Source of the DNA: Bidens hawaiensis
Taxonomy: Eukaryota > Streptophyta > Magnoliopsida > Asterales > Asteraceae
Direction: 5' to 3'
Assembly (NCBI GenBank): GCA_021521415.1
Contig: JAIQDT010002053.1
Location: 248,001-312,000, forward strand
DNA length: 64,000 nucleotides
The notes beneath the pieces were generated by a model. It was not told the DNA's origin and did not search any database. It saw only the letters and a program-made list of their open reading frames with translations. This document shows positions 22,529-35,235 of the stretch, in pieces. The position numbers and the translations under genes are program-made. The first letter of the stretch is position 1. Every line of letters begins with the position of its first letter.

Positions 22529-23385
22529 TTCTCAATCATTTTCGCACAACCCTTAGTCAATTCTGCAGTCTCATCCTTTGTACTCAGGAAATAAACCCAA
22601 GTATATCTTGAATAATCATCAATGATCACAAGACAATATATTTTCTTTCCTATACTTGGCACACTCACTGGACCAAAGAGATCCATGTGAAGTAATTCAA
22701 GTACTTGATCAATTGAACTAATAAGTTTTGACTTATGAGTTGATTTGTGTTGTTTTCCCTTTTGACATGAACTGCAATGATCTTCCAGTTTGAACTCTCT
22801 TGTAGGTAAGCCAATGACATGCTCACCCTTAACAAGTTTGTTCATATTCTTCGGATTCACACGACATAGTTTCTTGTGCCACAATTTTGACTCATTTTCA
22901 GTGGCTTTGGAAACAAAACATGTACCACCCCTTGAAACAACTTCCTTCATGTTGAGCTCATATAGGTTGCCATTTCTAGGTGCCATCATCATAATCATTT
23001 CAGGTAGGATGAAAAAATCAGGTTTTAAGATGAAACAGTGTGAGTAATCAAAACCAACTTTGTATCCCTTATCACACATTTGTGATATGCTTAACAGATT
23101 GTATTGTAAACCTTCAACATGAAACACATTATCAAATGAAACTTTTCCATTTGTTAAAATTCCTTTCCCAACTATCTTTCCACCATTTTCATCACTTCCA
23201 AATGCCACAGGACCTTCATACTTTTCTTCATAATTAACTAGTGACCTCTTGTCACAAGTCATGTGCCTAGAACATCCACTATCCATATACCAAATGTCAT
23301 TCAGTGGAGTGGATTGTTCATACACAAAAGATAAAGTTAGATTAGTTAGATGATGAAGTGCAAGACATTTCAACTTGCAACTCAT
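22529..23385 (-). pseudogene. copia A protease and N-terminal integrase, split by element B
   Basis: The aspartic protease motif is DSGCSRH (about 23278), preceded by WYM as in copia elements. Then come the pre-integrase HHCC zinc region (LWHKKL, then CSSCQKGK near 22760) and the first catalytic Asp of integrase in HMDLFGPV (about 22710). The frame runs open to the insertion point at 22523 and resumes at 10239. The host frame around the break is conserved, so B landed in an otherwise good integrase. Confidence 0.9.
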
Positions 23386-26300
23386 CAGTTTCAGTTTCAG
23401 TGGCTACACTGGAAGTGAGTGTTGTTGGTTTAGGATCTTCATGAGTCAACTCAATATTGTCTGAGTTAGCAGTTTCATATCCACACTCTCTTGGAGTTTT
23501 CACAAATGAGGTTGTGACTTGTGATTCTTCTGATGCATTGTTAATCTCTTGAACTACATAATTTTTCTTTTCTGAGTATTCTCTTACATCAAGAGTTCTT
23601 TCCACTTCAGTCTCAGCCTCAGGTTTCCAAAGAAATCCTTCTGGTTCATATCCATGCTTTAACAAGAACTTCTCATCACCTGTTAGTTCTGTTGATTTCT
23701 TTCTTGAAAATACACCTTTGTTTCTAGTCTTTCTGCTGGTAGATGAACCTTGAGAATTATCAAACTTGTTTGATTGTGTATCTTGTTTGGGGCTGATTCT
23801 CAAAGGTTGAGATTTCTTCTTGACAGCTTTCTCATGCTTCTTTGGAGACATACTTCTTCTTACTGATTTAGTCACTTGTTTCTTTGATTTGACTTCAGTT
23901 TACTTCTCTCTTCTTGTCTCTTCAGCTGATTTCAACTCATCTTTTTATGTGTTTTCAATTTCACACACCTTTCCTTTTCCCAGGTATACTTCATACTTTT
24001 GTTTGTACTGAACAAAATCTTGGCCATACTTTGTCTCATCTGGGACATGAAAGGGTTTGAATTTGAGTCTTTCATTACATGAATCTGTGTGGTGACCATA
24101 TTCATCACACTTTTTGCACCAAGCCTTTCCTTTGAATACTTCATGCTCTTTTGGTTTCTTGAACCTTTCACTTGGCTTAGGTGACTTGACTCCAAGAGTC
24201 TTTTGAGTCTTCAAACTATCAAAATCAATAGAGAAGGGTAGAAATTCTTCAATTTTGATGTCTTGTCTTTCAACTTTGCTTTTAACAAAGACAATTTTCT
24301 CCATAATCATAGGTTCCTCATCACTACTTTCTTTGTATCTAGACAGCCTCTTTTCATACTCTTCCAATGTTTCCACCTCTCCAATATCAAGTACTTCATG
24401 ACTAGAAAAGACTGGATACACAGGGATAAAGTTCTTGATTTCAACACTTTCAGTTACTTTCTTTTTGTTGTTTTGCTTTATCCTTTCCAACACAGCCTTG
24501 CTTGGAGGCCTTACTGCATTGTAGCTTACCTTTTTTTTTTTCATAACTGTCATAAGAAACATGCTCTCTTCTTATTTTCTCATTATGTTTCTTCATTTTC
24601 GGTGTGACAGGTGGATTCAAAGGAAGTTTTTCAATAGGTTCTGGTTTCTTGTATCTTCTTCCTTTTTCAACTTCTTTGATCTGTTCAAAGTCATCCTCAG
24701 AGACTTGAACTCCAATTGACTTATCCTCTTTTACTTCTTCTTTCACAACAAATTCACCTTCTTCATTCACTTTAACATTTCTGTATAAATCAACAAATTC
24801 TTCTTTAGCTTGAAAGACATCTCTGAACTGTTGCAGGTATGCATCTCTTTTCTCTATATCAACTTTTGACATAAAGTTGTTGTTGAAGGGTGGTGGAACA
24901 GCTTTATATCTGTCTTTTTCACTTACTTGGTTTAGTATACCACAGATGTTTCCTGTAGAGACCAAGTTCTTCAGGAATTCAATTTTAACTTGGAGTTTTG
25001 TGTTCTGCACCTTTTCATCAACTAACATCTTCTTTAGTCCATCTATCTCAGTGATGTATCTGGTTTGAGTTCTGTAACTGATCATGCAATCATCTTCCCG
25101 ACTTTTAATCTTTTCTTCACTGATCAGTTCACTAGACTCATACCCATTGATGATACTTTGTTTCCTAAAACACTCACTTTCCAGCTTGCCTACCTTTGTT
25201 TTTAATTCATTGATAATTTCATTTAAATCAATAGTAAGAGCAGAGTGTACCTGAGATGATGAACCAACTTCTTTTTCAATCAAAGCCATGAAAGCCACAT
25301 TTTCCTTCTTGATGTCATCTGCAATTTCTTCTTCATGATTACTCCAATCAAATTACCTTCATGCTGTGAAGTTAGAGCCACATTTCCTTGATTTTTGGGT
25401 TGATTTTGGTTGGTTGGAATTGAATTGTTTGGAACAGTTTGAAGATTCTGAATGTTGTTCCTTTGAAATCCTTGATTCTGTGGCACAACTTGTTAATTAT
25501 TGTTTATTGGAGGATGTTGGAGGTTGTTGAAGTTGGGGTTAGAATTATAATTGTATGAGTTGTTACTAAAATTGTTGTTCCTTGAAGTCTGTTGAAATTG
25601 TTGATATTGCTACTGCTAATTTCTTGGTTGATTATGGTATTGGTTCATCTGAAAGTTTCTTGGCATATTGCATTCTCTGGCAAAGTGACCAGGTTGTTGG
25701 CAGTTATAGCAAAAGGCTTTAGACTTATCAAAACCAATTCTTTCATTAGGTCCTGATAGAAGAGATCTACCAGTCCTGTTATATAGCCTTTTGCTTTTTA
25801 GAGCCAACATGGCTGCTTGCCATTTTAAATCCATGTCCTCCAAATCATCTGCATCAATTTGCTTCAATGTATAAACCATGTTCTTTGCAACAAAAGCATT
25901 ATAGGATTCAATGAACATTGAGAATAAACCATGATAATCTGATCCATGACTTCCATTGCCACCAACAAAAGGTGTATGTCTACTAGCCATTGAGGTTGAA
26001 TCATGTTCTTCCAATAGTTGGACATTAAACCTCTACTGATTTTGTGAGTTGCTTGAACTACCACCAACAAAAGCCTTAGGTGTATCAACACCATGCTCAT
26101 TTAGTTCTTCAATGATGGGAATTTGTTGTTGGTTTTTGGTTGACAAGTTCCCCATAGGTGCAATAAGAGCATTGGTTACTTAAAAACATGGCTTCTCTTC
26201 TTTGATCATTTCATTCTCAATCATTTCTATTTCTGCAGCTTGAAGGAAGCATACTACATCATCTACCTTCAACTCATTGAAATTGGGCTTTTGAAGGATG

Positions 26301-26841
26301 AATTTGCAGGCATTGTATCATTCGTTGGGCATTGAATTGAGCAACTTGGTATTCAGGTCAAAATCAGTCATGATATAATCAGTTGTCCTCAACTCATTCA
26401 CAATCGCTAGAAAACATTCTAGTATTGATTTCAATCTTTCTCCCTCCTTATACTTGAACCTTTCCAACTGTTGCTTCAATCTTTGCTTCTTTATGTTCTT
26501 TAGCTCAATATTCCCCTCATACATCTCAAGAATGGCATCATACATTGCGTTGGCAGTTGTATGATGTGCCACCTTGATTAAAATTTCCCAAGACAGTCCT
26601 AGCTTAATCATAGCTAAAGCCCTGTCATCTATCTTTCTCAATCTTTCTCTTACAGCAGCGGTTGCATTAGCATTTGCACCTTCATTGTTGTCCCGTGGTC
26701 CATTTTTGATTGAACTCCACATATCAACATCATTGTAGCAAACGGCTGCTTCAAAGAGTACTTTCCATTTGGTAAAGTTTTCTTGTCCATACAATCTTGG
26801 AATCTTGTTAGTTGACACTTTTGTTCCTCATAACCAGACAT
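23342..26841 (-). pseudogene. copia A gag, long SIRE-type, many stops
   Basis: The start is probably ATG 26841 (MSGYEE), with a frameshift near 26820 into the STNKIPRLYGQENFTKWK frame. The capsid-like region (26818-26318) has the UBN2-like blocks FEAAVCYNDVDMW and LKSILECFLAIVNELR. A CCHC knuckle, CYNCQQPGHFAREC, lies about 25670-25710. A long coiled coil (25298-24700) follows, then a second zinc-like unit CKKCDEYGHHTDSC near 24090, then a basic Lys/Ser-rich tail. Stops are TGA 26318, TAA 26180, TAG 26033, TAG 25616, TAG 25610 and TAA 25493, with TAA and TAG near 23900-23945. Frameshifts lie near 25350 and in a T run at 24531-24541. The gag frame is long compared with most copia elements, as usual for SIRE types. 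Confidence 0.85.
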
Positions 26842-27135
26842 TTTTTTTAAAGAATCAAAATCAGTTTCTTTGTAAAAACAGTGTTTCAAAATAATCAGAT
26901 CTGAAAACAGGTTGTTCAGATCTGATGTGTCTGATATGATTAGAGCTAGATTTATAAATAAAGATTAAAGCTTTAATTGAAATACGGAAGAGAAAACACC
27001 AATAGATTATAGATCTGGAAGAAAAATGAAAAACAGAGCTGCTGACGTCACTTTTCCATAGAACAATTATCTGCTTACATCATCTTTCTTCAAATCTTCA
27101 ATCAGCAACAAGAATCTTACTAAAATAGCAGCAAC

Positions 27136-27149
27136 TGGCTCTGATACCA
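27136..27149 (-). other. primer-binding site of copia A (tRNA-iMet)
   Basis: The minus strand reads TGGTATCAGAGCCA, two bases after the LTR end CTGACA at 27152. It matches the initiator-Met primer site used by element B and fixes the LTR boundary and orientation. Confidence 0.92.
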
Positions 27150-27529
27150 CTTGTCAGGTCCCCGATTTCTGTTGGATCTTACTCAAATCATGTCATAACT
27201 CACACAAATAAATGTGTCGACAAGGAAGTTAATGACGGGTTGCTATATCTCGAAAGATTACTGTTTAATAAAGGCGGAATCAATAATAAACAGGGTAATT
27301 GCTATCAATATTCATATGTAACTGACACACATAAGATTCACTCAAAAGATTTCCATTCATACGAAAATCATCATACAAAAGGATAATCGATTTAAGGTTT
27401 CTTGTGAGAAGGTTATGTCCGTACTATTCTAAGACAGTCGTCACACTCAAATATTCTCTCTGAATTAATGAGTCTATCAACCTTGGCCGCCTTGTGTGTG
27501 TCTCTCCTCAGGTGTGCCCTAATTATTCC

Positions 27530-27536
27530 TTTTATA
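27530..27536 (-). promoter_or_regulatory. LTR TATA box of copia A
   Basis: The minus strand reads GCCTATAAAAGG, 380 bases before the LTR end and about 180 bases downstream of the CCCG word array. It mirrors the promoter at 4677-4684. Confidence 0.5.
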
Positions 27537-27718
27537 GGCCTGACACCTTTGGACAGCTGTCATTCCTTCTAGAAACCCTAAATGATAAAACATATTCAAA
27601 TTACATATTCAGAAATAATCCTAAGTGTAAAACAAGTCTTCTGGGTAGGCTCTGCATCAATTTTGTCTTTCCAAGTATGCTCTGCCATCCTTCATAACTT
27701 AGCAACATAGAAGTGTGC

Positions 27719-28281
27719 TCGGGATCAGTTTCCGGGTAGACTTTACTTGAAGAGTAATTTATCAAGTAAAATACTCACCGGGTAGACTTCAATCTTCTTG
27801 ACTTTGCCAGACTTTGCCCGACAAACCCTTACAAGCAACCTTGTTCTTCAATGGTCCCTTCAACCCTTTGCTAGTGAATAGATTATTAGCAAATTGTGCT
27901 TGGTAGCACTGTTCCTTGCTTGAGTTGAACCTTGCCCGATGATTCTTAAGATATTCCATCAAGATATCAAGCATACTTGGACCATACTTATTAATGAATA
28001 CCTTGCCCGGTCTTCCAATTACTTGGCTTCATGAGCTTGGTTAGCCTAAAGCTTACTCGGGAGTGAGCTTTACTTGGCTATGAAGAACAGACTTGCTTGA
28101 TAAACTGATCCTTGCCCGGATAAGCATAAACTAGTGAACCATGCCTGGTAATACACTAATTTGCAAACCCTGCCCATATATCCACTAAAGAAGACTTCAA
28201 GAAGGTAACCTTGCCCGATAGACAAGATATCGTACCCGGCAAAGTAAAAGCTTGCTCAGAAGTCTAAGGTGTGCCCGGATT
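27719..28281. repeat. TTGCCCGG word array in the copia A LTR
   Basis: About a dozen copies of (G/A)CCCG(A/G) or close variants occur in about 560 bp, for example at 27817, 27935, 28005, 28114, 28213, 28232 and 28274. The bases between copies are unique. It is the LTR counterpart of the array at 4773-5725. Confidence 0.65.
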
Positions 28282-29049
28282 CATACTTAGCGAATTCTGA
28301 GGAGGTTGAGAAGATTCCAATCTTCAATCTAGTTAGTTTTGGGTCAAATCTTGTCTCAACAATAATCAGAATAGACAAATCATCAATAAATGTTTCATTT
28401 CAGAGCAGATTTGCAATTAAATTCAAACCTTTAGACTTAAATTTTATTTTAAACAAGTGTTCCCTTTGGATCAAAAGTTTAAGAACACATGGTGCATATT
28501 GGATATCAAATTTCAGTTTATCATTTCAAACCCTTTTCTTTTATGAAAATATCTAAACATGGGATCATATTAATTAAGTTACCTTTCTATACTTCATTCT
28601 CAACATCATATGACAAATCAGGTAGGTTAACAGCAGGTAATTACTTAGCATGAATTTCATTTCATTGGTGATATGATTAAGGTTCAATCAGTTTCATAAT
28701 ACATAAATGGATAACACTTAATGCACTATGATGTCTCATATCTCTTCTTAAAGCTTATTTGGCTTTGGAGATCACCCTAAACTGACTTCAAGCTCCTGAT
28801 ATCTTGTCAAAACATGAATATCTTCTTTAATAAATTTATCATTTCAAAACTTTTCAAACTTTGAGGTTGAACGTTGGACTTACATGCCACACATTTCGGA
28901 CTTACATGCCTTCCATTCAAGGTTTTTAGAACTTATAATGATGACCCACCTTTGTAGTTCTAGTTTAAACCCTCATGTTTATAATTTTATCAACTTTTGG
29001 TTGATGTATAATCTTTTTGCACAAATTTTGTTATTTTCCACTTACAACA

Positions 29050-29650
29050 CAGGTTGGGGTGTTAGTGAAGATTGTGAAGGACTTACAGGTGAAGAGTAAG
29101 TTGTGCGAGATTTGTAGAGGAGGGCATGATACTGTTCAGTGCCCCGTAGTTTTCCAGGAGGAGGCGGTTGATTTTGTTAATAATCCGAACCAAAATAAAA
29201 ATTCTTTCAATTCTTATAATTTGGGGTGAGAGGCAATCAAAATTCCAATTGGAGGAAAGGAAATAATTCCAGCTTCCAGTAGCGTCAGAGTCTATTCTAG
29301 GATACCGGTGAGGGAGTGAGTAGCGGGGAGAAGAAGCCCACTTTAGAGGAGATGATGGCATAGCAGACACAGATGTTATCACAGCTCATGACTCGAGAGG
29401 ACTCCCGTCACAAAGACATCCGAGAGAAATTTTGGGAGCACGAGTCATTCATGAGAAATCAGGGAGCTTCAATTCTGAATCTCGAGCGGCAGATGGGAGA
29501 GATAGCGAGTCGATTAAATGAAAGGCCGCCAGGTACACTTCTGAGTAATACCGAGCAGAAACCAAAGGTATTCGGGAAGGCTGAGACGACGAGGAGCGGT
29601 GCAAGGGCACACAACGAACCCGTGATTCAGGAGGCGACTAGAGGATGAGT
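29050..29650 (+). pseudogene. Athila-like gag fragment
   Basis: This is the C-terminal part of gag of an Athila/Tat-type gypsy element. A zinc knuckle CEICRGGHDTVQCP (29100-29145) is followed by an Asn-rich stretch, then by the ILNLERQMGEIASRLNERPPGTLLSN block (29470-29550) typical of these gag proteins. Stops lie at 29229, near 29282, at 29358 and at 29646. The 5' part is missing because the copia A LTR abuts it. Confidence 0.8.
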
Positions 29651-30480
29651 GGTTGAGGAGCCAGCGATCGATGTCGAGGAGCAGGTGGATGAGGAGATTC
29701 AGATGGACTCTCCGCCGGCCAAGGTGCATTAGAGGCGCAACCCAAGAAGGTTTGCACATGCCGAGAACCAGCAGTTACCAAGTACACCAGCGAGAATCTA
29801 TAAACCTAGACTTCCATACCCCGGGAGACTCTGCAGGGATAGAGACGAGGAGCAGAACAAAAAATTTCTTGATCTTTTGAAGCATATTCACGTTAACATA
29901 CCGTTCCTTGAGGCACTCACCCACATGCTGAAACATGAAATGTTCTATAAGGATATTCTTTCTAATAGTGAGAAGTTAGCTGAGGTCTCTTCAATCCCAT
30001 TGAGTGCTAGTTTCTCTGTAGTCTTACAGAGAAAGTTACCAGAGAAGATGTTCGATCCTAGGAGTTTCACGATTCCCTGCATCTTGTGTGATGATACGGT
30101 GATTTATGTGTTGGCGGATCTTGGTGCCAATATTATTCTTATGCTGTATTCCGGGTATGGCAAGTTGGATTTAGGCGAGCTGAGGCCTACCAGGATGAGT
30201 ATCCAACTTGCTAATCGTTCTCTGAAATACCCTCGAGGGGTGGTCAGGAACATGCCCGTTCGTGTCGACAAGTTCATCTTCCCCATGTGCTTTGTCATAT
30301 TGGACATGAACGATGATGATAGTGTCCAACTTATCTTAGGCTAACCATTCCTTGCCACTGCACAGGTGTTGATCGACGTTTGCGAGGGTAAGTTGATTTT
30401 AATAGTTGGGGATGAGAACATCACCTTTGACATTCTATAGTCACTGAAACACCCCAAGCCAGCTGATGACTACTTATAAT
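29651..30480 (+). pseudogene. Athila-like protease region
   Basis: This is the linker and aspartic protease of the same decayed element. FLELLK-type text (KKFLDLLKHI, about 29865) precedes HINIPF-like text, then LADLGANI (about 30112), where the Athila group has a D-L-G-A active site, then PTRMSIQLANRS and FVILDMNDD. The frame is open from 29877 to 30344, with frameshifts and stops outside it. Confidence 0.8.
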
Positions 30481-31960
30481 TCATCGATACCATCATGGAA
30501 CATGTTGGGGAGGTTTTCAGAGAGATCTTTGGAGGATCTGCCTCCAAAACCCAGATTCTAAATAGGGAGATTCCGCATATTGAGATGGTTGCCATAGCCT
30601 ATCAGTCCTTGGATGACGACACCTCACGTGGCCCTGAATCTGGCGTGTCTGCTGGGATCTTACGAGACGATCCGATGGACCGACCTTTCTTCTAGAGGCC
30701 TCTTTATTCTTTAGAGCTTAAGGAGTTTCCTGCCAATCTGGAGTATGCGTGTTTACATGAAGAGAGGAAGCTGTCGGTTATTATTTCATTTGCTTTGACG
30801 GAGGTCGAGAAGAGAAAGTTATTGAGGGTGATACGAGAGCACAAGAAGGCGATTGCGTGGAAGATTATGGACATTGAGGGTATCAACCCTTAGTTTTGTA
30901 CTCATAAAATCATCATAGAGGATAAATTCAAAATTTTCGTTCAGCCACGAAGGAGGCTTAATTTGAAGATGTAGGAGGTTGTGAAGAAGGAGATCATTAA
31001 ACTCCTTGATGCGGAGATCATTTTTCCCATAATTGATAGTGCTTGGGTTAGTCCAATTCAAGTGGTTCCTAAAAAGGGTGGCATGACTGTCGTCATCAAT
31101 GAGAGAAACGAACTCTTCCCACTAGGACTATGACTAGATGGAGAGTCTGCATCGACTACCGCAGACTGAATGATTCCACCTGGAAATACCACTTTCCTTT
31201 ACCCTTGAATGATTTGATGTTGGATCGCTTGGCAGGTCAGTAGAGCTCCTGCTTCTTAGATGGTTTCTCCGGGTATTTTCAGGTTCCGATAGCTCCCGAT
31301 GACCAGGAGAAAACCACTTTTATCTATCCTTACGAAACGTTTGCCTATAGACGTATGTTGTTCGGATTGTGTAATGCTCCAGCCACATTTCAGATATGCA
31401 TGGTGGCTATTTTCCGTGACATGACCGAGGACTCCATGGAGGTTTTCCTGGATGGTTTTTCTATATTTGGGAGTTTCTTTGATCATTGCCTTTCTAATCT
31501 TGAGAGGATGATGGCCCGCTGTGTTGAAACCAAACAAGTCCTTAACTAGAAGAAGTGTCATTTCATGGTGCACGAGGTCATTGTCTTGGGGCATTTTATC
31601 TCGAGCGCTGGGATTGAGGTCGATCGATCGAAGATCGAGACCATTTCTAACCTTCCCCCGCCAACTTCAATGAGATACATCTGGAGTTTTCTATGCCGGG
31701 TTCTACTGCCTCTTCGTCAAAGATTTTTCGAAGATCACGAGACCCATAACCAAAATTCTTGAGAAAGTGCTCCATTCGTTTTTCTGAGAAGGGTATCGAG
31801 GCGTTTGATCTTTTGAAAAACATACTCGTTAACGCCCCGATCATGATTTCTCCCGACTGGTCATTGCCATTTGATTTGATGTGTGACGCGAGCGACTTCT
31901 TGGACATCGGAAGGATAAACAGTTCCATACGATTTACTATGCTAGCCGGACTTTAAATGG
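30481..31960 (+). pseudogene. Athila-like reverse transcriptase
   Basis: RT blocks are readable in several frames: RVCIDYRRLNDST near 31145, FLDGFSGYFQVPIAPDDQEKTTF near 31255, MLFGLCNAPATFQ at 31355, and LGHFISSAGIEVDRSKI near 31585. The catalytic box normally reads F-x-D-D and here is FLDGF: the second Asp codon is GGT at 31454. TAG stops lie at 30891, 30972 and near 31240 and 31547, several of them explained by CAG or TGG codons that have changed by C-to-T or G-to-A. Confidence 0.85.
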
Positions 31961-32429
31961 TGCACCGGAGAATTATACCACCATTGAGAAAGAGCTATTA
32001 GCTTTGGTGTTTGCATCAGATAAATTTAGGTCCTATCTAAATCTGTCCAAGACGATTGTGTACACAGACCATGCCGCTATTCGATATCTCTTCAGCAAGC
32101 AGGATGCAAAGCCTCATCTTATATGATGGATCCTGTTGCTTCAAGAGTTTGAAATTGAGATCCGTGACAAAAAGGGGGGGCAAGAATGTGACGACCGATC
32201 ATCTTTCGCGTCTAGAGGGAGCGGAGTTAGGAGATTCGGAGGGTCAGGATCGATTACCATTTTTCGACAGAGAGTCTCATGTTTTTTAAGCGCATGAGGA
32301 TGGTTTTCCATGGTTCGCTAACTTCAAAAACTATCTTGCGGACATGTACCTCCCGAAGATGCCTTACCAGCAAAAGAAAAAATTATTTGCTAATGTTAAG
32401 TTCTACCTATGGGACGACCCGTAGTTTTT
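31930..32429 (+). pseudogene. Athila-like RNase H and start of integrase, truncated
   Basis: RNase H blocks are ASRTLNGAPENYTTIEKELLALVFA (31948-32020, in one frame) and VYTDHAAIRYLFSKQDAKPHL near 32060-32120. The text that follows, WFANFKNYLADMYLP and FYLWDDP, is the N-terminal part of Athila integrase. The sequence ends abruptly at 32429 where a copia LTR begins, so the rest of integrase and the 3' LTR are absent. Confidence 0.8.
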
Positions 32430-32793
32430 TGTAAGTCCTGTGAACAGATCTTTCAAAGTGATATCATCTAATCTCTTGATTATGCGGAAACTAACACGAA
32501 ATGATTCAATATGATGAAAACAAACACAATAATAACACGATGAATTAGCTTCAAAACACACATATATTAAACGTCTGGTGCTTAAGCACAATAAGTTACA
32601 AAAGAATAAAGACTTTACCCCTCTCTCTCTATTACGTCTCACACGTCTAATCCTATAATAAACCTAATTACATTGTTTATATAGAGACTATATACAAGCC
32701 CAATACTACCTAAAAGCCCACCGAGATCCATGTGATCTCGGTTTAGAATATAAGCCCAAACCAAGTACAAACCACAGTGACACTAGCCTAACA
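32430..32793 (-). repeat. 3' LTR of a minus-strand copia element (364 bp)
   Basis: On the minus strand it begins TGTTAGGCTAGTG at 32793 and ends at the TG (plus strand) at 32430. A polypurine tract CAAAGGAGGAGAT (32794-32806) directly precedes it. A TATA box, TATATAA (32677-32683), lies inside. It has no obvious word array. It abuts the truncated Athila integrase. Confidence 0.65.
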
Positions 32794-33069
32794 ATCTCCT
32801 CCTTTGTTTGTGTCTTCAACATCAATCGTGTTCAAGAATATTTACGTCCACCTTTTTGTAAGCACCAGCTCATAAACTTGTACGGATAATCGATCCAACC
32901 ATTCTTGTATACTCCTTAGCAGTTGGCTCGTACAATGGTTCAACCATGATTTGGAAGTTGCTAAGAGTTTTAATGTCTTTTTCACCAAACATCAATTCAC
33001 GTGGATTAACAAATCTAAACTGCCCTTTCGTAGACGAATAACAACCGTTTCTGTCTCACCGTCATATGT

Positions 33070-33531
33070 CTAGAACGTATTCTCATCCAAAGCACCATTG
33101 GGAATTCTAGTAGAATGTGGAATATGACTTGCCTTTTTCGTTGCCGGCCACATTACATTGACCATTATCTTCCCCGTCTTTTGATCTCGGACCCCTTTGG
33201 CTTTCTTTAAAAATGATTCAGCTATGGTCATATTTGGGAATCCTCGATTAATTTTATTCCACAAAAAGTTCTAGATATCGATAGCCTTTTAGTCGTGGTT
33301 GGGGTTGTGAAAAGGAGCATTGATCAAGTCATTGAGGTCAACCCTTGTACATGATACAAAGTCTTCCATCTTCCTGTAGTATTTAGTATTGCCAGACCTC
33401 CTTTTCACCCACCCCAAAGCTTTCGATGTCCAATCCCCATGACACGAAGCCTGATCGATCATCATACTTGTCAGAAAATCCCTTTTCGAATTCAACGATG
33501 AATTTATTCGGGTGATCGGAAGATTCAACAT
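33070..33531 (-). pseudogene. unrecognised C-terminal ORF of the copia at 32430
   Basis: Two open pieces (33531-33289 and 33264-33070) in one broken frame, about 150 residues. Readable text includes MMIDQASCHGDW, LGWVKRRSGNTKYYRKMEDF, FLWNKINRGFPNM and PATKKASHIPHSTRIPNG. I do not recognise a domain. Its place, about 280 bases before the polypurine tract in the same orientation, matches that of the env-like ORF end in element C, so it is probably the tail of a third ORF. Confidence 0.45.
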
Positions 33532-34372
33532 TCTGTTTTGAGTTCTTCATAATAAGAATCTTCGTTTGTGTTCTCTCACTTTGTTCGGCTGTCTTTGGAG
33601 GGGCAACAAGATATTGTTCTAGTGTTTCAGAAGCATCTAAGCTTGGATAATCAATTTTATTTTGGTTTGATTATTTTATTGTTTCGGGTTTTGGGGGAGA
33701 AAATTGAAAAATACAAAAATATTGGGGCGACTAAATTTAAATGGGATAGCCATTTATCTGTAAGCTGAAAGTGATTGGGGCGACTAAATTAAGTGCTCCT
33801 CAAAAACTGAGTTTTGAAGCAATAAGAGAAAATGATAGTACATTGATATCTAGTCCCATATCTAGAAAGAAATAAGCTTAAAAGGTTGATTGCTTAACTG
33901 CATTGATGCATTGATAAGTCTTGAAAAAACTGTTAAGGTAAAGTATGTGATATAAACATAAAGAACTACCAAATTGAAAGATGTGTTAGTCTCTTCCTAA
34001 AGTTACGCTAATGAAGGCAGAAATGTAATAAACTGTCATACTCAAGCCTTATGTTTGTTTGATCAACAAAAATAAAAATTCAAAATAAAATGCATCTAGT
34101 TTATGGTTAACGCCTCAATGGTGTATGGTCTTATGGCCTCAAATCTAGTATTGATGGGATGCATCAGGTTTCTAGACAGTTTGAGTCTTTATGCGGCTTA
34201 ATTATCTCGGTATTCATAAACATGAATATTTCAAAAGCTTTAAGAGCAAACCTAAAGTCATTAAACTTGATCACTGTTGTACATCGTACAAATTCATTAT
34301 CCGTTGTTAGTCATACATTGTTCCTCCCTTCGGCGCTTCTTAATTCCCGTAAGAAACGGACCCCAGGGGATA
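33532..34372. other. intergenic, nothing recognised
   Basis: No coding or repeat structure is recognised. A short phrase (TGGGGCGACTAAATT) occurs twice, near 33723 and 33777. Confidence 0.4.
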
Positions 34373-35108
34373 TGTAACATCCCGTTTTATCGTTTCGGTT
34401 AATGAATAGAATATGAGTTATTACGAGTCGGGTTGTGTTGGGTTAAGTAATATGGGTAATGGACTTGGGTTAATAGGGAAAGGACAAAGACCATGGGCTC
34501 AAGCCCATAACCCATAATATAAAAACCATTTCCTTTCCTTAATTCATTCATTCACCCATTTCATACACCACCCAAAACACACACTTAAGCTCTCTCTCTT
34601 ATTCTCTTTTACTCTAGCCGAAACCAAGAAGAAGAAACAATTCCCGACCTGAGGTAATGATAGTGTGATACTGTATGGATCCAAGACCGCTAGATCTATT
34701 CGCGAAACGACGAGCAGACACCCTCAAACCGTTAAGGTCATGAGATACGGGTGGAATCGGGTATAAGCCGATCAAAAGATGAGCTTAGGGGTCACCCTAG
34801 CTCAGATTTGGATCGAACATGACGAAAAACGGGGGAAAATAACGGAGATCTTGCTTTTCCAGCAAGATCCCGGTTTTCCTGCGACGACAGCGTCGGAAAG
34901 GCGGCACCGGAGATATGGGTACGAGGTTAACAAATGTCAGAGAATTTTTCTAACATTCTCTGACCTAACCCTAGTTCGTTAGCGGAGACATAACAAATTA
35001 ACAAGTAATTCGTTATGCCCATTCGTTAAGAAAGCTAATGAATTAGAAGAAGTTCGTTAAGCCATTCGTTAAGTAATTTGTTAATGGAGAACTGACCAAT
35101 GAACCCCC

Positions 35109-35235
35109 AGTTCGTTATAAAAGCCAATTCCTTATAAAGGCCAGTTTGTTATAAAAGCCAGTTCATTATAAAGGCCAGTTCTTTATAAAAGGCAGTTCGT
35201 TAAAAAGGCCAGTTTGTTATAAAGTTCCATTCGTT
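35109..35235 (+). repeat. 18-19-bp array in the gypsy LTR
   Basis: About seven degenerate units of the form CAGTTCGTTATAAAAGC occur head to tail. They share the CGTTA word found in the hairpin arrays of the neighbouring copia element C. Confidence 0.7.

Larger units (their letters stand above)
27152..29013 (-). repeat. 5' LTR of copia element A
   Basis: The inner end is sharp (plus-strand TGTCAGGTCC at 27152). The outer end is not: similarity to the block at 5810-6393 fades near 29013, and Athila sequence is readable from about 29050. U3 carries the CCCG word array at 27719-28281 and a TATA box at 27530-27536. The length of about 1.9 kb is plausible for a SIRE-type LTR. Confidence 0.75.
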
